NCBI GenBank assembly: GCA_001769295.1
Contig: MEOR01000147.1
Coordinates: 1-52,186, forward strand
DNA length: 52,186 bases
Direction of reading: 5' to 3'
Source: Bacteroidetes bacterium GWF2_49_14
GTDB taxonomy: Bacteria > Bacteroidota > Bacteroidia > Bacteroidales > UBA12481
In this document: in pieces, positions 46,037 through 52,186 of the stretch
Layout of the letters: the number at the start of each line of letters is the position of its first letter
Numbering within the stretch: the stretch's first letter is position 1
Position numbers and translations under genes: made by a program
The notes under the pieces: generated by a model
What the model was told of the DNA's origin: nothing
The model's input: the letters and a program-made list of their open reading frames with translations, nothing else
Database searches by the model: none

Positions 46037-46068
46037 TTGGCCAAAAGTAATAAAAATCTCTATATTCG
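46037..46068 (+). promoter_or_regulatory. Possible promoter of yqgE
   Basis: TTG (46037-46039), a 21-bp spacer and TATATTCG (46061-46068), one base off consensus. It ends 4 bp before the ATG at 46072, so the transcript would be leaderless or nearly so. Confidence 0.4.
46042..46049 (-). promoter_or_regulatory. -7 box of the PLP-enzyme gene
   Basis: The minus strand reads TACTTTTG, a full TAnnTTTG match, 20 bp before the ATG. It lies within the spacer of the opposing yqgE promoter, so the two promoters overlap. Confidence 0.6.
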
Positions 46069-46071
46069 TTT

Positions 46072-46680
46072 ATGAGCAAAGGTGAGACCCGGAAGGAGAA
46101 TCTGGACTTTTTCAAAATCCAGCACAACGATACAGATCCCCGGAAGGGCAGGGTATTGGTTGCCGAGCCTTTTCTGAAGGATTCCTATTTCAAGCGATCG
46201 GTAGTCATAATTACCGAGCATAATCCGGAGGGAACCCTTGGTTTTGTTTTGAATAATCCCATTGATTTCCAAATCGATGAAATTCTCAAAGATTTTCCCC
46301 CGATCGATTCAATCATTTCGATCGGAGGGCCGGTTCGCACGGATACCGTCCATTATCTACACACCCTTGGACATATGATTCCGGAGAGCGAGGAGGTCAT
46401 GGAGGGTATATGGTGGGGCGGCGAACTGGAGGTGATTCGCGGAGGCATACGTGAGGGTTGGATAGCGAGCCATCAGATACGGTTTTTCGTCGGATACTCC
46501 AGCTGGCATCCGGGGCAGCTGGCGCGGGAAATTGGTGAGAATTCCTGGCTGGTAACGGAAATTGACCCGCTTGACCTGATGCATGGTCATGACATCCGAT
46601 TGTGGGAGAGTATTCTGATGCAAGAGGATGAGCGCTACAAAATCTGGACGCGCTATCCGGAAGACCCCATGCTGAACTGA
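46072..46680 (+). CDS. yqgE: YqgE/AlgH family protein
   Basis: A 202-residue protein of the UPF0301/YqgE family. It shows GRVLVAEPFLKDSYFKRSVV, GTLGFVLNNP, SIGGPVRTD and SSWHPGQLAREI. The family is widespread, with a crystallised fold but no settled role (AlgH was first linked to alginate regulation). The start at 46072 leaves a charged lead of about 20 residues, common in Bacteroidota members. The end overlaps the class IV aminotransferase-like gene by 28 bp. Confidence 0.88.
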   Translation: MSKGETRKENLDFFKIQHNDTDPRKGRVLVAEPFLKDSYFKRSVVIITEHNPEGTLGFVLNNPIDFQIDEILKDFPPIDSIISIGGPVRTDTVHYLHTLGHMIPESEEVMEGIWWGGELEVIRGGIREGWIASHQIRFFVGYSSWHPGQLAREIGENSWLVTEIDPLDLMHGHDIRLWESILMQEDERYKIWTRYPEDPMLN

Positions 46681-47534
46681 TCTGTCCTCTGAACCAGGTC
46701 CTTAAGGCGCTCACTCAGGGCAGACGACACCTTCCGGTAATATCTTTTATTCTCGTAGGACAGTACCCAGCGGATTCCGTAGAGATCATCGGTGAGAAAA
46801 ACCTCTTCTGCATTTCCGAGGTCCTCAGGTGTGATTTTGTGGACTTCGGTGAAGTTAAGTCCGGCTTTGATGATCAGGTTTTTGGTTATCCCTGTCATAA
46901 GCCGGGGAAAGCAATTGTTTTCCGGGCCAGGAGTAACCACCCGGTCTTTTATCCTGAGAAATACATTTGCAGAGGAAGCTTCAGAGAGACGGCCCTTCGG
47001 GTCGAGCAGAAGAATTTCGTCCCAGCCATTTGCAACACACTCTTCCCGTATGAGCAGGGATCGGATCCTGCTCCGTACCATAGAGCTGTAGAATGGTTCA
47101 CCTGAATTTCTGTACCCCGATGAAATGCCGATGGCAAGTCCTTTTGAGTTCAAGGGGAAGAAGTCATCGGGACGTTCCTCGGTAAAGGCCAGGTATTGAA
47201 AGCCTTTTGTGCCATCAAGTCCTGCCGTAACCTCAACGGGCATTATCACAAGGTGGATCACAGTTCCCTTGAAGCTCCTGTTTTTATTGAGCAGTTTTTC
47301 GAATTTTGGTAACAGCATGGGGTAGGAGAGCGCGATGGGTAACTCCCATCCTACAGACTGAAACCTAAGGGTTAAAATCCTCAGGGAAGCTTCGAGAAAG
47401 GGAATCCGGTTACCGGACGCAAAAAAATCGGCCCGGATAGCCTGATCGGCCTGAAGGATCCATTCCTCCGGATCTTTCAGCCAGGATTCACGGGTAATGA
47501 CGGACCCATTTAACAGGACATAATTGTATTTCAT
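46653..47534 (-). CDS. Class IV aminotransferase-like protein lacking the expected PLP lysine
   Basis: A 293-residue protein of the PabC/IlvE/DAAT fold. Family marks are ASLRILTLRF, NGWDEILLLDPKGRLSEASSANVFL and VTPGPENNCFPRLMTGITK. By spacing from the DEILLLD block, the Schiff-base lysine of E. coli PabC would fall at Met152 (SSMVRSR; plus-strand codon 47079-47081). AAG to ATG is one base. So it may be non-catalytic, use another residue, or be a sequencing error. It is 2 bp from the rhomboid gene, with other minus-strand genes upstream. Confidence 0.75.
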   Translation of the reverse strand: MKYNYVLLNGSVITRESWLKDPEEWILQADQAIRADFFASGNRIPFLEASLRILTLRFQSVGWELPIALSYPMLLPKFEKLLNKNRSFKGTVIHLVIMPVEVTAGLDGTKGFQYLAFTEERPDDFFPLNSKGLAIGISSGYRNSGEPFYSSMVRSRIRSLLIREECVANGWDEILLLDPKGRLSEASSANVFLRIKDRVVTPGPENNCFPRLMTGITKNLIIKAGLNFTEVHKITPEDLGNAEEVFLTDDLYGIRWVLSYENKRYYRKVSSALSERLKDLVQRTDQFSMGSSG

Positions 47535-47536
47535 GG

Positions 47537-48142
47537 TCAGCTCCCTGTTAGCTGGCTGAAAAAGTACCCTGCAAGGGATGGATTGAGAATTATTGGCACG
47601 GCAAAACCGAAAAGTGCGCCAAAGAAATGTGTGTCATGGGCTACATTATCGCCGCTTTTTCGACTCATTATCCAGCTGTAGATCAGGTATATTGCTCCGA
47701 AAATAATTCCTGGCACCGGAAGCAGGCCGAAAAAATAGATTTTATTCCAGGGATCGAAAAATATCGTGGCAAAAACAACCGCCGAAACGGCTCCGGAGGC
47801 GCCCACCGCATTGTAGAGGTAGTCGTTTCTGTGCCGGATAAGTGCGTACAGGGGTGATATCAGGATCGCACCCAAATAAAGGAAAAGGTAAAAGGGGATC
47901 CAGCGATCGCCAAAGAAACCTTGAAAGTATTTCTCCAGGGCAATTCCAAAACTATAGAGTACCAGCATGTTAACCAGCAGGTGGGTAAGGTTTGCATGCA
48001 GGAAAGCGTGAAGGATAAGCCGTGCATATTGCTTCCGCTTAAGTATCTGATACGGATTGAACTGATATTTATAGATCAGTCCGTGGTTGCGGAATGCGAG
48101 AAGGGAGAACACCGTGGTAACTATGATGATGATCAGTGTCAT
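47537..48142 (-). CDS. Rhomboid family intramembrane serine protease
   Basis: A 201-residue protein of about six helices. The catalytic dyad is Ser116 in GASGAVSA and His172 in DTHFFGALFGF; HANLTHLLVNM (about 49-59) supplies the oxyanion-side motif. Rhomboids cleave membrane helices within the bilayer. The substrate is unknown. It lies 8 bp after holA and 2 bp before the aminotransferase-like gene, probably one operon. Confidence 0.9.
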   Translation of the reverse strand: MTLIIIIVTTVFSLLAFRNHGLIYKYQFNPYQILKRKQYARLILHAFLHANLTHLLVNMLVLYSFGIALEKYFQGFFGDRWIPFYLFLYLGAILISPLYALIRHRNDYLYNAVGASGAVSAVVFATIFFDPWNKIYFFGLLPVPGIIFGAIYLIYSWIMSRKSGDNVAHDTHFFGALFGFAVPIILNPSLAGYFFSQLTGS

Positions 48143-48150
48143 CGTTAAAA

Positions 48151-49152
48151 TTAATGTAAAATTTTGAATATCAGTTCTTTAAGTAGATCTCCAGGTTCTG
48201 CCGAGACATTACCGAACCCTTTGGATTTAAGATCATATTCCCTGAGGAGGGAGATAATTATCAGGACTTTTTTCTTTGGATAGAGCCGGCTGGCATGCTC
48301 ATAATCGGGCACAAAATAGGCGTTAATTCCGAGGGAGGCCGTGACCGACCGTGTGCTTTTATCCTCAAGGTACTGATAGGCCAGAAGTTTACCAAAGAAA
48401 TAAAAGAGTGAGGAAATCGTCAGTGATATATGGTTGTCACGCTGGTTGTCGGCCAGGTAATTAATGATTCTGTTAGCTTTCAGGATGTTTTTTCTGGAGA
48501 GGGCCTTTACCAGCTCAAAACTGTTGAAGTCCTTGCTGATTCCGCTGTTTTCCTCGATGTGGGCCGGGGTAATTTTGATTTGGCCGGCGGGAAGGGTGAT
48601 CAGAAGCTTGTCGATTTCGCCGGAAACCCGTGCCAGGTCATTACCAAGATATTCCGTGAGAATCATGGCAGCCCCTGGCTCAATGTGGTACCCCTTCTTT
48701 TTCAGGTATCCTTCAATCCACCTGGGAATCTGGTCTTCGTAAATCTTTTTGGTCAGCAGAACCACACCATTCTGTTCAATTGCCTTGTAAAGCTTCTTTC
48801 TTTTGTCGAGGGTGTCATTTTTATAACACAGGACGAGGATGGTTGACCGTAACGGGTTTTGGGCGTAATACTGAAGATTGTCAATTTTCTGTACGGACTG
48901 GGCTTCCTTGACCACAACCATATTATACTCGGCACCCATGGGAAAACGACGGGCGATGTTGTCAATCTGAGTTCCGTCCAGGTCCTTTCCATAAACGATA
49001 TTGAGGTTAAAGGCCTTTTGGCCTTCATCGAGAACAGTTTCCTGCAAAAGGTCAGAGACCTGATCGATAAACCAGGGCTCTTCACCCATCAGGAGGTAAA
49101 TCGGAACATATTTTCGGTTCCGGATGTTGTTCATTATCTCTTCAAAGGTCAT
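48151..49152 (-). CDS. holA: DNA polymerase III subunit delta
   Basis: A 333-residue clamp-loader subunit that opens the beta clamp. Family pattern: YLLMGEEPWFIDQVSDLL at the start, AEYNMVVVKEAQSVQK, then the AAA+-like body with NDLARVSGEIDKLLIT and NSFELVKALSRKN. It sits 15 bp downstream of the AMP nucleosidase gene and continues into the rhomboid gene. Confidence 0.93.
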   Translation of the reverse strand: MTFEEIMNNIRNRKYVPIYLLMGEEPWFIDQVSDLLQETVLDEGQKAFNLNIVYGKDLDGTQIDNIARRFPMGAEYNMVVVKEAQSVQKIDNLQYYAQNPLRSTILVLCYKNDTLDKRKKLYKAIEQNGVVLLTKKIYEDQIPRWIEGYLKKKGYHIEPGAAMILTEYLGNDLARVSGEIDKLLITLPAGQIKITPAHIEENSGISKDFNSFELVKALSRKNILKANRIINYLADNQRDNHISLTISSLFYFFGKLLAYQYLEDKSTRSVTASLGINAYFVPDYEHASRLYPKKKVLIIISLLREYDLKSKGFGNVSAEPGDLLKELIFKILH

Positions 49153-49167
49153 GGGATACCGGATATG

Positions 49168-49935
49168 TTAGAAGTGGAGATGTTTTACTGATCGCCCTTG
49201 CCCGATTAATTCTTCCATCGCCTTGATACCGAGGTTGAGGTGGTCGGAGACATATTTTTTCGAAACTTCCCGATCACTTTCGGCTGTTTTAACACCACTG
49301 GAGATCATGGGCTGATCGGAAACCAGGAGCAAGGCTCCCGATGGGATTTCATTGTAAAATCCTACGATAAAGATGGTTGCGGTTTCCATGTCGATTGCCA
49401 TGGAGCGGGTTTTTGCAAGATATTTCTTGAACCGCTCATCATATTCCCAAACTCTTTTATTGGTTGTATAAACGGTGCCAGTATAGTAGTCAAGACCATA
49501 ATCCCGGATAACCGATGAAACAGCCCGCTGAAGCATAAATGCAGGCAGGGCAGGTACTTCGGGCGGGAGGTAATCATCGGATGTTCCTTCGCTCCGGATG
49601 GCAGCGATGGGCAGGATCAGATCACCGACTTTGTTCTTCTTTTTAAGCCCCCCGCATTTTCCAAGGAAGAGGCAGGCTTTGGGATGGATGGCGCTTAACA
49701 GGTCCATGATGGTTGCGGCATTGGCAGAGCCCATGCCGAAGTTGATCATGGTTATGCCGCCGGCACTGGTATTCGGCATGTTTACATCACGAATCACTTC
49801 GGTACCGTTCATCTCTGCAAAGGCTTCAACGTACTGGTTGAAGTTCGTAAGGATAATATGCCGGGTAAAATCCTCCAGATTTCTGCCCGTGTAACGGGGC
49901 AGCCAGTTCTCCACGATTTCCTTTTTGGTTTTCAT
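49168..49935 (-). CDS. amn: AMP nucleosidase, short phosphorylase-family form
   Basis: A 255-residue protein of the nucleoside phosphorylase superfamily. Motifs: NFGMGSANAATIMDLL, FLGKCGGLKKKNKVGDLILP and AIDMETATIFIVGF, the last holding the ribose-binding MExE-like segment. This is the catalytic domain only; E. coli Amn has an extra N-terminal regulatory domain. It cleaves AMP to adenine and ribose 5-phosphate. A broader purine or uridine phosphorylase role cannot be ruled out. Confidence 0.8.
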   Translation of the reverse strand: MKTKKEIVENWLPRYTGRNLEDFTRHIILTNFNQYVEAFAEMNGTEVIRDVNMPNTSAGGITMINFGMGSANAATIMDLLSAIHPKACLFLGKCGGLKKKNKVGDLILPIAAIRSEGTSDDYLPPEVPALPAFMLQRAVSSVIRDYGLDYYTGTVYTTNKRVWEYDERFKKYLAKTRSMAIDMETATIFIVGFYNEIPSGALLLVSDQPMISSGVKTAESDREVSKKYVSDHLNLGIKAMEELIGQGRSVKHLHF

Positions 49936-49984
49936 GAGGCAGTAATGACTAGGATCGGTATCTTAGTGCCTGACATAACTTGCC

Positions 49985-50449
49985 ATGCAGCCGCTAAATT
50001 TACCAACTTATTCATTCAATTTAAAATCGGAGGGGGGGAGTGACCTTATTTTCGATGAATTCAGGAACCGTTGGGTGGCTTTAACCCCTGAAGAGTGGGT
50101 GAGACAGAATGTTGCCAGGTACCTCGTTTCGGAATTGGGCTATCCCTCTTCCCTGATGTTGCTCGAGCAAAAGATTCGCATGAATGGGATGGCAAGGCGA
50201 TGTGATATTGTCGTTTACAACCGCTCGGGAATGCCGGTTATGCTGGTGGAATGCAAGGCACCCGAGGTAGCAGTCAACCAGAAGGTTTTTGATCAGGTAG
50301 CCCGATATAATCTTGTTCTCGGTGTTAAGTACCTGCTGGTAACCAACGGCCTCGTCCATTATTGCATCCAATACGGACCGGACGGCCAGCAATACATTTT
50401 TTTACCCGGGATTCCCGGCTATTCGGCAATTGCCGCCCAGTCGGTGTAG
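49985..50449 (+). CDS. Stand-alone HsdR-N-type PD-(D/E)xK domain protein
   Basis: A 154-residue protein matching the N-terminal nuclease-fold domain of type I restriction R subunits. The PD-(D/E)xK core is visible: CDIVVY (Asp74) then VECKAP (Glu89, Lys91). LTPEEWVRQNVARYLVSELGYP precedes it. There is no helicase, HsdM or HsdS nearby, so it is not part of a type I system here. Bacteroidota commonly carry this small protein near holA; its role is unknown. It overlaps the GNAT gene by 31 bp, tail to tail. Confidence 0.8.
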   Translation: MQPLNLPTYSFNLKSEGGSDLIFDEFRNRWVALTPEEWVRQNVARYLVSELGYPSSLMLLEQKIRMNGMARRCDIVVYNRSGMPVMLVECKAPEVAVNQKVFDQVARYNLVLGVKYLLVTNGLVHYCIQYGPDGQQYIFLPGIPGYSAIAAQSV

Positions 50450-50967
50450 GTGATCTGGAGGAACCACTCATCCGTCCATCCTTCACTTCCCCTGTTCCAC
50501 TGTTCCTTTCGTCCGGTTATGCGGAATCCTGCTTTCTGAAAAAGGCTCAGGCTGATTTGATTGGTTTCGTCAATGGAACAAAATACCTGTCTTAGCATCA
50601 GGACCTTGAAAGCATACCGATTCAACGCGTGGAGGGCATCCAGGGCGTATCCTTTTCCACGCTGGTCTGGATCACCAATCAAAATCCCGATACCCGCCCG
50701 CTGGTGAAAGGGATCGTAATCAAATAAATCAATCATTCCGACCGGCTTCAGCGGTTCAGCGGTTTCGATCACCAGCCGCAATTGTCGGGACTGGAAAATA
50801 TCGAGGTGCGCCTGCTCCAGATATTGTTTTAATATACGCCTGGAGAAAGGAGCGAAAGTATTGCTGACCTGCCAGTTGAGCGTGTCGTTTTCCCAACGGA
50901 ACAGCAGGTCTTCATCGGCAGGTTCTATGGCCCTGAGTTTTATGAGTTTACCAATCAGTGGTTCCAT
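50419..50967 (-). CDS. GNAT-family N-acetyltransferase
   Basis: A 182-residue acetyltransferase of the RimJ/RimL-like group. It opens KLIKLRAIEPADEDLLFRWEND. The acetyl-CoA motif A is IGILIGDPDQRGKGYALDAL, and LFQKAGFRITGR ends the fold. The substrate is unknown. The ATG at 50967 is taken; a GTG two codons upstream would overlap the preceding stop codon. Four bases separate the genes, suggesting coupling to the SPOR-domain gene. Confidence 0.85.
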   Translation of the reverse strand: MEPLIGKLIKLRAIEPADEDLLFRWENDTLNWQVSNTFAPFSRRILKQYLEQAHLDIFQSRQLRLVIETAEPLKPVGMIDLFDYDPFHQRAGIGILIGDPDQRGKGYALDALHALNRYAFKVLMLRQVFCSIDETNQISLSLFQKAGFRITGRKEQWNRGSEGWTDEWFLQITYTDWAAIAE

Positions 50968-50969
50968 GA

Positions 50970-51884
50970 TCACAGTTTATTAATGGCTCCGATTGCTTTT
51001 GCAAACGCCTGGTTGAAACCTTTCTTTTTGACCATCTGTATTTTTTGGGCAGCCTCTTCCTTTGTGGCAAAGGTCCCATAAGTATACCTGTAGAATCCGT
51101 CTCTGCCTTTGAATTCATGCACCGGATCCAGCCCTTTGAATAATTTCTTGCTTAGCCTGGAACGGGAAGCGGAAAACTGAATGGTCCAGGTTTCATCGGT
51201 CAAAGGAAGTTCCCCTGAAACCGTCATTCCGGATTCATCGGTACCGGTTTTTATTTCAATCCGTATGCATTCCGGTTCCGAGCCAGAACCTGTCATGCTC
51301 CGGATTTGTGAAAGCCTGATCCCCTGGCTGACAAATATTGAGGTCAGCTGATTGATCCTGATCGGGTCAAGAGAGTCCCCCATGGGATCGAGGACCGCGG
51401 TAAGATCGCGACTTTTTTTCAGCAGGGCAGTGAGATGCCCGATCTGAATGCGGCTTTGCGGGCCAGGAGTAGTATCGAAAGGAATGTAATAGAGTGAGTA
51501 GACGCTCTGCAGGTCGGCGGGCAGGATAAGTGGTTTTTCCAGCTGGGATTCCTCAAAGTTGCCGGGGATAATGAATTCGTGGTAATACGGGAAGAATCCT
51601 TCCTTTTCGACAAGGAGCGCGTATTTATGCCCTTTTCTGACGGTTGAGAAAAGATACCATGCATTACGGTCTGTTTGCTGTTTTTCAACGGTCTCTAAGG
51701 TAGACCGGTCGATCAGGGACACGGAGGCTTCTGTAAAAAGTATTCCCTTATCAACCGTTATCGGACCGTAGATCATGCAGTTCTCGGGTTTTGGCCGGAT
51801 CAGGCTGATCTGGTTTCGGTAGTCCTGGGTGCGGGCCGGGATTGCCAGTGTCACCAGCAGCAGGGCTGGCAGGATGTATCTCAT
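50970..51884 (-). CDS. Exported SPOR-domain protein
   Basis: A 304-residue protein with signal peptide (about 1-19). A carboxypeptidase-regulatory-like sandwich (about 35-110, GILFTEASVSLID) precedes an OmpA-like degenerate domain (about 145-210). The C-terminal SPOR fold (from WTIQFSASRS) has YRYTYGTFATKEEAAQKI; SPOR domains bind denuded peptidoglycan at division sites. It is probably a cell-envelope protein. It overlaps the next upstream gene by 3 nt. Confidence 0.8.
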   Translation of the reverse strand: MRYILPALLLVTLAIPARTQDYRNQISLIRPKPENCMIYGPITVDKGILFTEASVSLIDRSTLETVEKQQTDRNAWYLFSTVRKGHKYALLVEKEGFFPYYHEFIIPGNFEESQLEKPLILPADLQSVYSLYYIPFDTTPGPQSRIQIGHLTALLKKSRDLTAVLDPMGDSLDPIRINQLTSIFVSQGIRLSQIRSMTGSGSEPECIRIEIKTGTDESGMTVSGELPLTDETWTIQFSASRSRLSKKLFKGLDPVHEFKGRDGFYRYTYGTFATKEEAAQKIQMVKKKGFNQAFAKAIGAINKL

Positions 51885-52186
51885 CTGAAAACAGATTTAA
51901 TGAGAAAGCGTAAGTCTCTTAAAACGCTATAATCGCGTGCGTACCGGAGGTTGGATTCCAACTGCCCGACTGGTGACTGGTCGGGAATTTTTTCCAGTAA
52001 TTCCGGAGGAAAGATGCCTTTTTTAATGACGGGAAGGTTGTAGCCAGGCAGGATCCCATCGGGGTGATATCCGATCCAGGTGCGCAGCCCTGCGATAACC
52101 CGGATTGTATGCCATATCAAGCGCCAGGGAGCAGGAAGAAAAAACCACATCAGGATAGGCGAAAGGGCCAAAAGTATAACGCCGGT
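51881..52186 (-). CDS. C-terminal end of a membrane protein, possibly sugar-transferase-like
   Basis: The frame is open to the window edge; only the last 101 residues are visible. One hydrophobic helix (LALSPILMWFFLPAPW) precedes a soluble tail. RVIAGLRTWIGYHPD is reminiscent of the NVLKGDMSLVGPRP region of polyprenyl-phosphate sugar transferases, but the match is loose. Its stop overlaps the SPOR gene start, so the two are coupled. Confidence 0.45.
   Translation of the reverse strand, partial: TGVILLALSPILMWFFLPAPWRLIWHTIRVIAGLRTWIGYHPDGILPGYNLPVIKKGIFPPELLEKIPDQSPVGQLESNLRYARDYSVLRDLRFLIKSVFR

Noticed and set aside
48430-48846. 138-codon frame inside holA on the plus strand
   Set aside because: A shadow of holA on the other strand, with no family motif of its own.
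49985-50449. Type I restriction system
   Set aside because: Only the HsdR-N-like domain is present; there is no helicase, methylase or specificity subunit.

Overview
The window is a stretch of chromosome from a member of the Bacteroidota, most likely a Bacteroidales-type marine, sediment or gut lineage, probably from a draft or environmental genome. The signs are type IX secretion (T9SS) C-terminal sorting domains on three large secreted proteins, a T9SS plug protein, a short RpoD without region 1.1, a Rho with a long disordered insert, a Na+-translocating NQR operon followed by apbE, and repeated TAnnTTTG promoter boxes (often with a TTG about 20 bp upstream) in place of E. coli-type promoters. 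Pyruvate:ferredoxin oxidoreductase, ATP-dependent PEP carboxykinase, GAPDH and Na+-NQR together suggest an anaerobic or facultative, sodium-using metabolism. I see no insertion sequence, phage, CRISPR array, integrase or tRNA gene; the region reads as ordinary core chromosome with some lineage-specific surface genes.

Layout. 1-4.6 kb: two T9SS-secreted surface proteins, a 5'-truncated DUF11-repeat protein and an LRR/Ig-like protein. 4.7-7.1 kb: an O-antigen ligase-like membrane protein fused to TPRs. 7.1-7.5 kb: tmRNA on the minus strand. 7.6-11.1 kb: a saccharopine/alanine dehydrogenase-like enzyme, cysQ, rpe and the primary sigma factor. 11.4-16.8 kb: rho and pyruvate:ferredoxin oxidoreductase. 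17.1-24.3 kb: pckA, ruvX-def-lipoprotein, comEC, then a minus-strand group (PD40 lipoprotein, transaldolase, YrdC/YciO protein). 24.4 kb: SRP RNA. 24.5-27.8 kb: DUF4199 membrane protein and a translationally coupled glycosyltransferase-methyltransferase-glycosyltransferase set. 27.8-32.1 kb: miaA, LuxC-type reductase, MacB-like permease and gapA. 32.2-37.5 kb: a large BNR-repeat T9SS cargo, an outer-membrane-type protein and the T9SS plug. 37.6-44.5 kb: nqrABCDEF-apbE. 44.5-52.2 kb: a small Cys-rich membrane protein, a PLP enzyme, YqgE, a class IV aminotransferase-like protein lacking its expected lysine, rhomboid protease, holA, AMP nucleosidase, a lone HsdR-N nuclease-like domain, GNAT, SPOR-domain protein and a truncated membrane gene.

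How it fits together. NqrA-F form the Na+ pump, ApbE attaches FMN to NqrB and NqrC, and the small Cys-rich membrane protein that converges on apbE could be a maturation factor like NqrM. The T9SS plug and three CTD-bearing cargo proteins imply a working type IX system encoded elsewhere. tmRNA, peptide deformylase, MiaA, the YrdC/YciO protein and SRP RNA are translation and targeting housekeeping. Where an upstream long frame ran into a neighbouring gene or past a promoter box, I moved the start to the first ATG giving the family's usual N-terminus. I did not find a clearly undescribed multi-gene system; the best leads are the NQR-linked Cys protein, the disordered Rho insert, the lysine-less aminotransferase-like protein and the barrel protein beside the T9SS plug.
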